Shown here piece after piece: positions 21,970 through 33,799 of a stretch of 64,000 bases of DNA (positions are counted from its first letter, which is position 1; every line of letters begins with the position of its first letter). The stretch is from Viola odorata (Eukaryota > Streptophyta > Magnoliopsida > Malpighiales > Violaceae). The translations under genes and the position numbers were made by a program. The stretch spans positions 30,243,475-30,307,474 of the forward strand of contig OY829545.1 of assembly GCA_963691705.1 (NCBI GenBank). Reading direction: 5' to 3'. Under the pieces are notes generated by a model. The model searched no databases, was not told the origin of the DNA, and worked only from the letters and a program-made list of their open reading frames with translations.

Positions 21970-23200
21970 CGTTAACCTGAAAAGGTGAAGAGAAATAAAG
22001 TGAGTACGGGCGATGCAATCCCGAGGCCTCCACGCTGCTTGTTCACTCTTCCGGCCACACTTTCACTTAATACTTTTAGGACGAATGAGAAGATGACACT
22101 TCGGTGAAGATACGAAGGAAGCCTTTATTCCTTCCAGCGACGCAAGGTGATCTTGGATGCTATCAAAGAAACCCACGGATCGGTGCTATGAGGGGATGTT
22201 GGGGTTTAATTTGGGGAATGTTGTTTCGACCGTAGGTGATAGCCTTTTGATATCCTTTGGATGCGTGAAAAAAAAAGAAGACGCTTCATAATTATCTGAA
22301 TTATTATGAACACTATCATTGATGATTTTTTTCGTCAAAAAGGGTTACAACCTTCATAAGTTGGATTACCTATCTAGATCTACCTAAAAAGGCTAGTAGA
22401 CCGAAGTCTAGGAACATGGTTACATAGGGCGAAAAGATGAAAATCTAAGTAGCTAATGCACGATTCTTCTTTTAAGGTGGCAACCCTTTGAAAGTCGAGA
22501 TCTGCTTGTTTATACCGAAATATTCCAACGATGCAATCCCCCTTTCTGACTCTCCACTTCTTCTATCCCAATCTTGGTCGTAATATCGGGAATAAAACCG
22601 GATTTCAACATGGCACCCTATTCTGACTGATCGTTGTAGCTTGAGATCCCAAAAGTATTAAGTGAAAGCATCGTGGGCGTTGCCATTTGAGTGAACAAGT
22701 AAGGTGGGGTTGCTTTATGAGAAGTAAAAATTCTTGTGTTAGCGGTAAAAACAAACAAATTATGAGGATGATATAAACACATAACGAACGCGTAAACACG
22801 TGATAAATGCACGAACATGATGCATATGCTGGGCTTTTGACGTTGACTAAAACTAGCTGGCTGAAAAGTTCCCGGATGTTACCCTAAAAAGGGGTCCCCC
22901 ATAAATGGATATTTGATTGCTTCACCGAATCTCAAGGGATCACGGGGCGCTCAACCATTTAGGGGTTCAACATCCGAGTTAGGGTTCATGAAAGCACATT
23001 GGGACGTGGGCCCACAACGCTTCACTAATACCTTCCTAGTCCTATTTGGTAACATGGCCGGCGATAGGCATTTATGCATGAGATGCGTATGAACAATTTA
23101 TTAAAGCCAATAGCATATAACAATCATGAAAATAATTTATTTAAAGCAAGTTAATAAAATAAAAGAAAAGCAAACACCATAAAACCGACTTCGACCCTAC
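21970..23200 (-). other. Element B leader
   Basis: Between primer site and gag start. It shares with A the block gtgtggccggaa and the motif ggaggcctcgggattgcat. No open frame worth calling was seen. Confidence 0.6.
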
Positions 23201-23202
23201 AA

Positions 23203-23220
23203 GTCCCCAGTGAAGTCGCC
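23203..23220 (-). promoter_or_regulatory. Element B primer-binding site (tRNA-Arg type)
   Basis: Minus strand tggcgacttcactgggga, one mismatch from the Ogre tRNA-Arg site, beginning 3-4 bp inside the LTR edge at 23225. Confidence 0.85.
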
Positions 23221-24219
23221 AAACTGTCGCACCCCCTTTTTCGTTGAAAATGAGTTTAGGTTCGGGACGGGCCACAATGCGAGACAAGCGTTGGACTTGT
23301 CTTAACATCATGCAAAATGAAGTCGCCCCCCTAATTTCCTAGGTTTAGGGAACCTAATCGTCATGGCATAAAAATAAATAAAACTAAGGCACAAATGGTC
23401 TTAAACCAAAGAACAGTGGTTCGAGGTCGTATTATGGACTTGGAAAGGTGTTAGGCACCCAAGTCACATCCTTTAAAAAGGTTACCGGTATGCGAGGTGT
23501 TTTTGAGAAAATCATTTTTTAACATGTAATTTGGGCCCTCAAAGGTGGCGTGACATCTTAGCATTTAGGACTTGTTATTTTTGATCGGGGTCGTAGGACG
23601 GGGTTACCCTTTGTTCGTATGCTAGAGCGGACGTTCCCCCTTTTTCATCGAGCCATGCATGACTTAATTACTACGTGATCTATCATGGCAAAAACTAGCA
23701 AAATACCGGTTAATGTATGCACATAGATTTTCATATGGATTTAAAGCCATCATGCGTAGCATTTAACAAGAAAACAATTAATCTCATGGTATAAAAGACA
23801 AGTGATATAAACATGTGTGTTCATGGGAGATTGATTTTATTTGTTCTAACAATTCTATATGTCATTCATACGATTTGGTGGTTCTAACGTCTACTAAGGT
23901 GTCATGCATTCGATTCGGCTTTAGCATTCAAATAATCATACAAGGAAATGTTTTAAGATAAGCTTACCTTTTTGATGAACCCCGATCGATCCGTCTCTTC
24001 AAAACCGAGATTAACGACAATTGACATAAATACGTAGGTATAAACAAGTATATACGATTTTAACTACTTAACTAATTATTACAAACCACAATTCATAATA
24101 ATAACCACTCATCTAATTATTACAAATTGGAGGTCGGAATAACTATCTAAACTACTTATTACAACAAGTGAAATAACTAATCAATTATTACAACAAGTGT
24201 AGTAAATAATTAATTATTA

Positions 24220-24939
24220 CTCCCTCCGTTTTTTTATACTTGACGTTTTAGCCCAAAAACGTTGTTTTTTTTTAATTGACGCTCTTGACAATTGTGCCCA
24301 CTTTCTTGGTGTTCTGACAAAAATGCCCTCAAACGACCCGTCGTTTTCATGCTGAGCTACGCGTCATACAGGGCAAAAAGGGAAACGAAAAATTTGGGAG
24401 GACCAAATTTGAATTGTGCGGCTGACACGGAAGAGGTGGTGTCAGAAAATTTTCAGTCCTTTCATCTTTCCTTCTCCGATTTTAAACGGACAATAAAACA
24501 CGTTTGGACGACATTATCACGAAGGTGACCATATATTCGTGCCGGAAATGACGAGACGAGCAGAACGCAAGTGGTGGCGGACGGAACGGACGCCGGACGC
24601 GCCGGCGCGTGGCGGCGCGTGGCCGGAGCGGCGACGGCTTCTTCCGCTTTTGGCGGCGCGTCCAGCCTCTGAATGGTACCGTCGGACCTGGGTTTTGCTC
24701 GTCTCGTCCTTGCGCTCCTTTTTGTGCCGGCGGTGAGAATGGGAAACGATGCTAGAGGGAGTATTTTTCCGGAAAGAGGGAGAAAGAAAGAAAAGAGAGA
24801 AAGAAAGAAAGGAAAGAGAGAAAAAAGGATGAAGAACGAACGATTTTTCGACACGTGGCAAACGTCACTGACTCAGTCTGCAAAATTCTTAAACTCTGTG
24901 ATTTGGTTGTCGGCGACAAATAAATTAAAACGGAGGGAG
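24220..24939. mobile_element. Stowaway/mariner-type non-autonomous element (720 bp)
   Basis: Termini CTCCCTCCGTTTT and (reverse complement) CTCCCTCCGTTTTAA, flanked by TA on both sides (24218-24219, 24940-24941); removing it restores a plain aattattacaacaag sequence. The interior is GC-rich with no transposase. It is large for a Stowaway MITE, so it may be a deletion derivative of a mariner-like element such as that at 59026. Confidence 0.88.
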
Positions 24940-26391
24940 TACAACAAGTGAAATAGGCAATTAAATGTTATCCCTTTTCGAGCGAAGATCTAAAAGTTTA
25001 ACCTACAAAGTGAGAGTGTTAGTAATGACTAGAAAATAATAAATGATAAAAGCGCAAGCAATTGAATAAACATGCCAAACAAATGAACAAATTATTTCAT
25101 ACGAGCAACGAGTATTTCATTTTAAAATAAGGCATAAAACGAAGAAAAAATATCATGTGAGCATACGAATAATTTCACGATAATTGACATGGCATAAAAC
25201 AAATGAAACAACATGTGAGCATACGAATAATCAAGCGAGGAAATAAACAAATCATCATACGAAGCATGTGAGCATTTCATATGATTTTGAACATGACATA
25301 ATTGTAAAAAGAGCATACGGGCAATTAACTTTAATGCGGCATACGAGTCATTAATTAAAAATTGCATACAGATATTTAAAGGAAGCATAAATATTTAAAT
25401 CATGGCATATGACATTTAAACAAAGCAGAACAATAAACATGCATTTAATTTTAAACAAGTAAATAAACGGTTAAATAAACATGGCATACGAATTAAATTA
25501 AACATTTGCATACGAGCATAAAATAAAATAACATCAAAAGTGACCTGAATAGTTGACGAAGAAGTGGGTCCCACATTTGAAATTTAGGCATTAAAAAATG
25601 GGCTTGGCCTAAGCCCAAATTTTAATTTAATTTAAATAGACAAAAATGGGCTTCAAAATAAAAGAGGAAATAGATGGGCTTGGCTTAAGCCAAGGCCCAT
25701 CTGCATTTTAAAAGAAAGGGACGGGCTTAAGCCCGTCACCCTTCTTCTTCAAGAACAAAGCAGCGTTGCTGCTGCTGTTCTTCTTCTTCCATGTCGCCGG
25801 CGCCAAGGCCGGCGACCCAAGACAAGCCAGTCCGGCCAAAATGGCCGGATTACCACTCCAAACCAACGCTAAAATTCCCTCTACCCCATAGTAGTAAAAC
25901 CCTCCCAAAACAGTAGGTAAATAGCAAGTAAAACGGCGGAAAAATGCAAGCGATTTTACAAGAAGAAAATAAGCAACGATGAACAAAACGGCAAACGATT
26001 GATCACGAAAAATGCGCCACAATGCACAGAAATGAAGCACGACTACTCTACGAATAAAACCCAGCCGAAACTAGACCAATCCGTCCATAAACGAAATTTA
26101 ATTTGGAGATTGAATATATACGAGCATTAAAACCAACAATTCGAAATTAATTAGCTCAATCAGTATGCATTTAAATTGAAGCAAGAACAAATAATATAAC
26201 TTGAAAATAAAGCATTTAAAGTACGTTTAGACAATTGATTCAGCTCATAAATGCATAAACGAAAATTAAAAAGAGAGAGGTTAGAGAGAGAAAGCTTGAG
26301 AGACTGACCATGATTTCCTTCCTTCGTTCCAATAGTCGGTTAGGGGGTGAGGGTGTGACAACCCGTGAGTTTTGAGTGGTGATAGCGACGT

Positions 26392-26398
26392 ATTTATA
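26392..26398 (-). promoter_or_regulatory. TATA box of element B 5' LTR
   Basis: TATAAAT on the minus strand, about 0.67 kb inside the LTR, expected to start the genomic transcript of B near 26365. Confidence 0.65.
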
Positions 26399-27071
26399 GG
26401 CTAGGTCATGGGTGATTTGTATGGTGATCGACGAGGATGCGTGGGCGAATGGAGGCGCACGGCTTGCGAGGACAGCTGGTCGAATGGAGGTGCGAGGAGC
26501 GATGACAAGGCTTGGGCAGCTGGTTTCTAGAAACTTCATGAAGGCGATGACGAGGCTTCGAGTTTTTGAAAGGATGTTGGCTTGCTGGAGAAGGAATAAA
26601 GGGGTTTAAGTGATTAAAATGGAGGGTCGTTGGATGGTTGACTAAAGATTAGTCAACCAATCCAACGGTCCATGATTAAAAGGAAGGAAGGATTTTATTT
26701 AATTATTTACGGGCTCGATCCATTTGTTGCGATGAAATTGACGAGAAATTTGAACGAAAGCAACTACATTAATGAGAAAAATATGTCGATCAAGATGATG
26801 CGAACAAAATTTTAAGCTCAACTCTCTAAACGCATTTATTTTAACAAAGTGTCAAAAAGCTCGTTCGGGGACTAAATAAGACTAAAAAGGAAAAAAACCA
26901 AAATGATAGATAAAGTTAAAAGAATACGAAGGGACTCGAGCTGGGCCGAGAAATCATTAACGGTTATTGAAAAAATAAAAATAAGGCGATTATAATTGAT
27001 TAAGCGTGCTTAAAAATGCTATTTTTGTGACGTGATGGAACGCGCTAGCGTCAAAATTCGGGTATCAACAG

Positions 27072-27211
27072 CCATACTAACTTAAGCATCGGAGTATCTA
27101 CGCCGGAGCCCCCCTCCCTCCGGCGCCTTGCAGGTACACTTGACGGTGACTACAGTGACTCCGAGTAGCCATAATCATCACCCCGATCATCCCGAAGTTC
27201 GAATCTTATCA
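27072..27211 (+). repeat. Element C 5' LTR, last ~140 bp
   Basis: Matches 42250-42391 with about four differences, including a shorter C run. The left side is cut by element B. It ends gaatcttatca, followed by the primer site. Confidence 0.9.
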
Positions 27212-27214
27212 AAC

Positions 27215-27233
27215 TGGTGCTTTCATTGAGAGC
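27215..27233 (+). promoter_or_regulatory. Element C primer-binding site candidate
   Basis: tggtgctttcattgagagc starts 3 bp after the LTR end. Similar tggtgctttcattgagag sites follow LTRs of many plant gypsy elements. I cannot assign the tRNA from sequence alone. Confidence 0.55.
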
Positions 27234-27299
27234 TTTGGTTTATTAAGTGAGCGTCCTTAATAGCCAAGCTCCATTTTTTCCAAGAAGATCGGAACGATT

Positions 27300-29284
27300 A
27301 TGGCTTCTGATTCGGAGCCCACACGACCTTCATCTTCTAACGTTCCTTTTGTGATCCGTAGACAGTTATTTCCTTTTGCCACTACTGATGTTTCTGTAGT
27401 AACGTAGGAGATTACTCTAGAATCTTCAGATCTCCCCTCTAGATCAATAGGGGGAACACTCTCTTCTCAGATGAACATCTCTCTATCCCAGATGGTGGGA
27501 TCTAGTTTTTCTACTCCAACTCCGAGGGGATTCATGTTAGACGGCGTAAACAACCCCCTCGCGGGTGAAATATCTGCCCTTCGTTCTCGGTTGGATTATT
27601 TGACTGAGATGGCTGCAAGAATCATGCTTGATGTTTCTGGGTCGAATGTTCCTCCCCAGGTTATTTTCACGTCATCTATTGTCACCGAACGGCCCTTATC
27701 GCCCCTACAACACGGAAATATTCCGTCAGCCTTACCCGCGACAGATGCACCAATCAGTCTTGTGCAACTCGCTCAAGGGCGAGTGGAGCCTTACGTGCCA
27801 CAAGTGTTGCAAATTCTCGTCTCTCAAGGAGAAAGACGGCTCGACGAATACAGAGATCGTTGGGATGGTCGATGAGAAGAAGTGGATAGAAATGTATCCC
27901 CTGAATGTAGTGAGAGATCCAGTAGCAGAAGACACCGAACCCGCTCCCCAAGGAGCCGCAGCCAGTCTCCAAGGCGACATCACACTTCAGATCCACGAAA
28001 TCGGAGGCACCATTTAGAAGCGTCTCCCCCACGCCATACGCGTGAAATCCTTGACGACACCTCAGGCCACCTGTTCAGCCATCGTATAAGGCGTCACAGG
28101 GTCAGCCGACACATGAAACTCCCCACAGAGTCCTACGACGGTACCAGAGATCCCATTTCTCACCTTAACAAGGTGAAGGACTTTGTACAATTTCAGACCC
28201 ACAGTGATGCAGCTTTGTGCCAAATATTTGTCATGACATTGTTAGGAGTTGCACGCCTCTGGTTTAAAGGTCTCCCTGGCGGATCTATTGATAGTTTCTC
28301 GCAACTGGAATCTAAGTTTCAAAGCTGATTCAGTACCGCGGTCCCCATTAGGAAGTCTGCCGTAGCTTTATTCGATATACACAGAAAGACTCAGGAATCT
28401 TTGAAAGATTTCCTAAGTCGCTTCGATATGGAGATGTCGTTAACGCCGGGCGTTACCGTTGATTTTGCTATAGAAGCCTTGAAGCAGAACTGCCGCTATG
28501 GGAAACTAAGAGACACGTTAATGGTGGACCCCCCGGCGACTTTGGACGCGCTAAGGTTGAAAACCCATAATTATGCAAGAATGGAAGAAGAAGAAAACAG
28601 GGACAGAACCCATAACGTGCCACAAGATGTGCCTCAAGTCCCTAACGCCCCTACCACCACAACTTCTGAGGATCATTTTATCGACGATTACGCTCAGCGA
28701 AAAGATCATATTCCCAAGACCTCTAACTGACAAAGAGGCAACTTTTCTAGAGGAAAGTCTGGCAACTCCCCGACGCGGCGATAGGGGATCCTCTCAAGAG
28801 CCAGATTTATGACCCGGACCTTCCTTCCCTCATTTTACCAAGAGCGGAAATATTGGCGATTGTGGAACAGCGGAACCTACCCATTCGTTACCCAGCCCCC
28901 GTTAAGCCTGGAGTCATCATGGGAGGAAGGGAAAATACCTTCTGCAAGTTTCACAAAGCTAAGGGACACTCCACAGAAGTATACAGAGAATTAAAACTAG
29001 CGATAGAACGTCTAGTAGAGGAAGGTTATCTCGGTGAATTTGCCACTAAGGCAAGAGAGGAAGCCAGGAACAACCCGACGGATAAAGCGACTGATAACAG
29101 ACAAGCACCTCCTCGCGCTCCAGGAAATAATGCTACTCCTGCTGGGAGAGGTAGGGAGACACTCATGGTTGATGATGATGATGTCCCTATTATCAATATC
29201 ATAGCTGGAGGCACGCCCTACCTAGACGAACTAGCACAATTGGCACTCGCGACAGGAGACAAGCGGAACGAGAGGGCGCGTTAA
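27300..29284 (+). pseudogene. gag: Element C gag, broken
   Basis: ATG at 27300; the frame has in-frame stops at 27405 (TAG), 28326 (TGA) and 28728 (TGA). Frame changes occur near 27875-27882 and between about 28730 and 28790, after which the C-terminal part is open to 29284. Recognisable parts: an Arg/Ser-rich stretch (about 27900-28010), the retrotransposon gag core (about 28130-28590, with ARLWFKGLPGGSIDSFSQL), and a knuckle at about 28945-28990 reading CKFHKAKGHSTEVYREL in which the last Cys is Tyr. Normal role: capsid/nucleocapsid. The product cannot be made intact. Confidence 0.85.
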
Positions 29285-29316
29285 TAAAAAGCGAAGCGAT
29301 AAGTGCTCTAGATCGA

Positions 29317-30030
29317 ATGGTGTTATCCTTTTCTGAAGAGGACGAGAAAGACGTTATTTATCCACACAATGATGCGCTAGTGGTCACACCCATTATCGCT
29401 AGTCACGGAGTTAGAAGAACTCTCATTTACAACGGAAGTTTTGTGAACTTATTCTCATTGGAGGCTTACAACCTTATGAAGCACCCCGATAGCGAGTTAA
29501 TGCCTTGCAAGAAGCCCATAATTGGAGTAGACGGAGTCCCAATCCCAGTGACTGGGGTAACTACCCTACCAGTGTACTTTAGAGAGGATACCTCCAAGCG
29601 GTCAGAGGAGCTGCTATTCCTGGTCGTGGACCTAAATCTGCCCTATAATGCTATACTTGGACGACCTTTCCTCAACCGTTTCGGAGCGGCAATATCCCAA
29701 AAGTATTTGAGGATGAAATATCCCTCCTGGGAGGGAGTAGTCTCAATCAAAGGCAATCAAAAATTGGCGGTTGAGTGCTACCTACTTATGACTCAAAAGA
29801 GTTGTGATAGGTACGTGTGTGTAACGGTAAATCCATATGAGCAAAACGACGAGAAACACACTCAGCCCGTAGACAAGATGATACCCGTGCCGGTTAACGG
29901 GATCGACGAAGCGAGCTTCCTGGTTAGCGAAAAGCTTAGCTCAGTAGAAAACCTTCAACTAGCTAGGTTGTTGAATAAATGTAAAGGAGAATTCGCATGG
30001 AAGCCCGCGGACATGCCAGGTATCTCATGA
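29317..30030 (+). pseudogene. Element C protease and linker to RT, catalytic Asp lost
   Basis: Aspartic protease region. The usual hhD-x-G-S motif reads LIYNGSFVN, with the codon at 29428-29430 TAC instead of an Asp codon. Downstream, the flap/second conserved region NAILGRPFLNRFGA is intact. The C-terminal linker ending CKGEFAWKPADMPGIS precedes the first pol stop (TGA, 30028). Role in an intact element: cleavage of Gag-Pol. With Asp replaced by Tyr the enzyme should be dead even without the stops. Same frame as the following pol segments. Confidence 0.85.
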
Positions 30031-31236
30031 GAGGTAGCGGAACATCGACTTAACGTTGACCCCAGTGTCAAGTCGATTCAATAGAAATGACGTGCGTTTT
30101 CTCCAGAGAAAGCGTTAGCCGTTGACAAGGAAGTAACGAAGCTCCTAGACGCAGGCTTCATCCGAGAAGTTCAATACCCAACCTGGCTAGCTAACCCAGT
30201 TCTTATTCCAAAGCCCAACGGAGATTGACGTATGTTCATCGACTTTACTGACCTGAACGATGATTGTCCCAAAGATTGCTACCCGCTTCCTTGAATTGAT
30301 CAGTTGGTCTATCAGACTGCCGGGTATGCCTATCTAAGCTCGTTAGATGCCAATTCGAGATATCATCAAATCCCCATGGCCATTGAGGATGAGGAAAAAA
30401 TCGCTTTTATCACACCGAAAGCTACTTACTGCTACACGGCAATGTCGTTTGGGCTAAAGAATGCTGGAGCAACCTTTCAACGAATGGCAAATAAAGTCTT
30501 TGAAAAGCAAATCGGAAAAAATATGGAAGCATATGTCGATGATATATTTGTCAAGAGCCGAAGCTTCCAAGGCCACTTGAACGACTTGGAAGAAGTCTTT
30601 AGCGTGATGAGAGAATATAAAATGAAGTTGAATCCTCGTAAATGCATGTTTGCGTTTCAGACGGGAAAATTCTTGGGTTATGTGGTTAGCCGAAAAGGCA
30701 TCCAGCCCAACCCTTCGAAGGTCAAAGCTATCCAGGATATGATATCTCCTCGAACCGTCAAAGAGGTACAAAGATTGACTGGGCGCGTTATCGCCTTGGG
30801 GCGGTTTATCTCTAAGCAAGGCGAGAGGTGCCTATCCTTCTTCAAGGTCATACGCAAAAAAGCACCTTTCAGGTGGACAACAGAATGCGAAGAGGCATTT
30901 ATGGCCCTAAAAGCTTATTTATCGTCTGACCTAGTGTTAACAAGGCCTGAACATGGAGATACCTTGTATTTATACCTCGGCGCTGCCGATGAAATGGTCA
31001 GTGTCGTCCTCATTCGAGACGACAACCACTTACACCATCCTGTATATTTTGTAAGTCATGTTTTGAAAGATGCTGAACTGCGATACGCTCGCATCGAGAA
31101 AATAGCGTTTGTGCTGGTGCAAGCCATAAGGAAGATGAACAAATATTTCCAAGCTCATCCCGTTATCGTGTTTACTGACCAACCTTTGAAAAGGATATTC
31201 AGGAGACCGGAGTCTTCAGGAAGGATGTTAATTTAG
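30031..31236 (+). pseudogene. Element C reverse transcriptase and first RNase H
   Basis: RT fingers/palm begin at about 30100 and contain stops at 30082, 30088, 30226 and 30292. From 30304 the frame is open for 310 codons: the catalytic YVDD (about 30532-30543) is intact, followed by FLGYVVSRKGIQPNP and the connection/RNase H region. The first, Ty3-type RNase H is degenerate: where a D-A-S-x-x-G motif is expected it reads YLGAADEMVSVVL. The segment stops at 31234-31236 (TAG in place of the usual Trp before AIEL). Normal role: cDNA synthesis and primer removal. Confidence 0.88.
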
Positions 31237-31935
31237 GCTATTGAACTTGAGCAATACGGGTTGCGATACAAAAATCAACCCTCCATGAAAGCCCAAGTCT
31301 TAGCAGACTTCATAGCTGAGTGCACCTTTACAGAAGACCCTTTGACGGATTTAACCGAAGAGGAAAAAGATAACCTGGATCTCCCGTTCCCGGAAACTTA
31401 CACTGACTTATGGGTCATCCATGTGGATGGGGCCAAGAATCAAGAATCAGCCGGAGCTGGGATCTTCATGATTGGACCGCGCGATATACATATACGATAT
31501 GCCATCATAATCCTACAGCCATTATCTAATAACGCGGCAGAGTACGAAGCACTATTGGCTGGGCTCAAGATAGGAAGAAGCTTCTCCAGTAAAGCCATAC
31601 ATGATACGGGGATGATGGGAGACCTGCGACAAAAGATCTGTGGAGATTCCAAGTTGATAATAGACCAAGTCCTGGGACACTCTCAAGCTAGAGAGCCCAT
31701 CATGGTGCAATACCTCACCAAGGTAAAGTGCGAATTGTTAGAAATAAAGAAAAGTGGCATGTAAGTCAGCTTTGAGCACATCCCTCGAGAGGATAACGCT
31801 GAGGCAGACAACCTCACTAAACTCGCGGCAAACCCAGAAGCATCCATACCTAAGGGTGTGTACTATCGCGAGATATCCGTGCCTTCCTTAATGGAGGAGC
31901 AAGCGTCACTCTGTGTTGAAGAAATTGAAAATGAC
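31237..31935 (+). pseudogene. Element C second (archaeal/plant-type) RNase H
   Basis: A second RNase H follows the gypsy one. It has HVDGAKN (first Asp), NNAAEYEALLAGL (Glu), GDSKLI (Asp) and a C-terminal EDNAEAD block. All four acidic positions are visible, so this is the better preserved of the two. Stops: 31762 (TAA) and 31936 (TAG, at the next boundary). Known: an added RNase H of this type is characteristic of the Tat lineage. Confidence 0.85.
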
Positions 31936-33170
31936 TAGCGAATTCCCATCATAAAATACTTGAAACATGAGGAGTTACCCACGGATAACGCTAAAAAGAA
32001 GAAGGTGCTGAAACAAGCGACGCGATGTACGTATTATGACGGGGAACTGGTGCGGAGATATTTTTCCCACCCAGCCGCCAAGTGTATAACGGAACAAGAG
32101 GGTCTTCACACCTTACGAGAAATCCACGAAGGAATATACGGCATGCACACATCTGGCGGTACCTTAGCCGCGCAAGTATTCAGGTCAGGATTTTATTGGC
32201 CCACCATTCGCAGAGATTGTCATGATTATGTGTGAACTTGCCAAAAGTGTCAGGAATTCTCTAAGATTCCACGGCAACCCGCCACAGAAATTTCTGAAAT
32301 TGTGGCTCCTTGTCCTTTTGCGAAATGGGGGATAGATATCCTAGGCCCGTTTCCAAAAGCAAGGTCCCAGCTAAAATTTGTGGTCGTGGCGGTGGATTAC
32401 TTCACGAAATGGGCAGAAGCGGAAGCGGTGGCCAACATCACAATGGAAAATGTTTGGCGTTTCTTTAAACACCAAGTTATCATGCGGTTTGGTGTACCCC
32501 GTGTGCTAGTAAGCTATAACGGGACGCAGTTCACCATCCGATTCTTTAGAGACCAATGTGTGGAATTCCAGATCGAACAAAGATTCTCTTCCGTGGCTCA
32601 CCCACAAACCAACGGTCAAGCGGAGGTGACAAACCGAAGTATTCTTAGTGGTATCAAGAAAAACCTAGAAGGGTCCAAAAAGAAATGGGCGGAAGAGCTG
32701 CCGTATGTGATGTGGGTGTACCACATGACCATCAAAACCAGTACTGGAGAAACACCTTTTGCATTGGCTTTAGGTACTGAGGCCGTTACGCTAGTGGAAA
32801 TTGGTACCATAAGCCTGCGAGTTACCTACTTTCGGGAAGAATTGAATGAGGAGAGGTTACGGGCTAACCTTGATGCGTTACCAGAGTTACAAGAGGAAAC
32901 CCTTCTGAAAATGCTGCATTACAAACAAAAATGACACATTATCACAATAGGCGCGTCAAAGAGTGGTTGCTGAAAACAGACGACCTGGTACTCAGAGACA
33001 AACGAGCAGCTGGTCAGCGCGTGGGAAAGCTCAGTCCGAACTGGGATGGACCATACTGCGTTACCCGTGTTATCGGGAAGGGAGCATATCACCTGGAAAC
33101 ACTCGACGGTACTCCCTTACCTAACTCTTGGAACATAGCTCGTTTAAAATTATACCATGCTAAAATCTGA
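31936..33170 (+). pseudogene. Element C integrase, catalytic Asp lost and C-terminal frameshift
   Basis: HHCC zinc region at about 32110-32250 (HEGIYGMH ... TCQKCQ), cut by TGA at 32233. Catalytic core: first Asp in WGIDILGPFPK. The second acidic residue, usually in S-D-N-G-T-Q, reads SYNGTQF (TAT at 32515-32517). Glu in PQTNGQAEVTNR is present. At about 32930 the frame shifts by one base at an A run, and the C-terminal module (DLVLR ... KLSPNWDGPY ... LETLDGTPLPNSWN) continues in another frame to 33170. It ends in the usual Tat way, without a chromodomain. Confidence 0.88.
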
Positions 33171-33269
33171 TATATCTCTGCACATTTTGCTAATGCCAGC
33201 CCTGACTTATGCTAACGCTCGAATAGAGAATATTCTTGTGTGTTTTGTTGTTGATTGTGTGCAGATAAT

Positions 33270-33790
33270 AAAGGGTGCCATGAGTGAAAAGTCCTATCCT
33301 TGTGACAGTCGATCCTGATCAGACGACTCACTAAGACTAGGCACGCCCTGGCATACCTAAAATTTAGCGTTGGGAGTGAAAATTCCTACCCTTGTGGTAG
33401 CCACGCTAACACAGGTGGGCCATTGAGACGAGGCACGTCCCGACACCCCCGGGAGTGAAAAGTCTTATCCTTGTGGTAAACCGGGTTAACATAGACGACC
33501 CACTAAGACGAGGCACGCCCCGGCATCCCTGGGAGTGAAAAGTCATATCCTTGTGCTGACCGTGCTCGTGGAGACGGCTCGCCAAGATGAGGCACGCCCC
33601 AGGGAGATAGTAACTCCATCCTAGAAGTGAAAATCCTATCCTTGTGATAACCGGGCTAATACAGATGGCTCACTAAGACGAGGGCATGATTCCGAGATGC
33701 GAGGCCAATGCCTGAAAGTGAAAAACCTAGCCTTATGATGGTCGGTCCTGATCCGACGGCTCACTAAGATGAGGCACTTTCCAGGGCGAT
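33270..33790 (+). repeat. ~80-90-bp tandem repeat downstream of element C pol
   Basis: Six copies of a unit beginning gagtgaaaagtcctatcct tgtg and containing ctaagacgaggcacgcccc, starting at about 33282, 33376, 33452, 33532, 33624 and 33715. This is the hypervariable 3' region typical of Tat elements. Confidence 0.85.
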
Positions 33791-33799
33791 TGTGGAAAT

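Larger units (their letters stand above)
1..27070 (-). mobile_element. Element B: Ogre-like non-autonomous LTR retrotransposon (left end off-window, split by element A)
   Basis: Seen: an LTR end at 16544 and a second LTR at 23225-27070 both read on the minus strand. Positions 1-1133 plus 16126-16544 match 25513-27070, so the left LTR is cut in two by element A and begins before the window. The minus-strand primer site at 23203-23220 and the purine tract at 16545-16560 give the orientation. The interior of about 6.7 kb has no pol and only a gag start followed by tandem repeats. Known: tRNA-Arg primer sites, long LTRs and minisatellites upstream of the 3' LTR are hallmarks of the Ogre/Tat lineage. 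Inferred: B is mobilised in trans. It lies inside the 5' LTR of element C; the right flank reads gccat against accat in C's other LTR. Confidence 0.88.
23225..27070 (-). repeat. Element B right (5') LTR, containing a MITE
   Basis: 3846 bp including a 720-bp MITE (24220-24939) and its TA duplication, so about 3.1 kb without it. Minus-strand TG start at 27070 and CA end at 23225. The left part holds ggcgacttcat... and caccttcc-like blocks shared with the A and D LTR ends. A TATA box lies at 26392-26398. It preserves the empty insertion site of element A at 26653-26657. Confidence 0.9.

Noticed and set aside
24462..24854. 114-130-codon minus frames inside the MITE at 24220
   Set aside because: GC-rich filler with poly-Phe/Ser text; no transposase motif.
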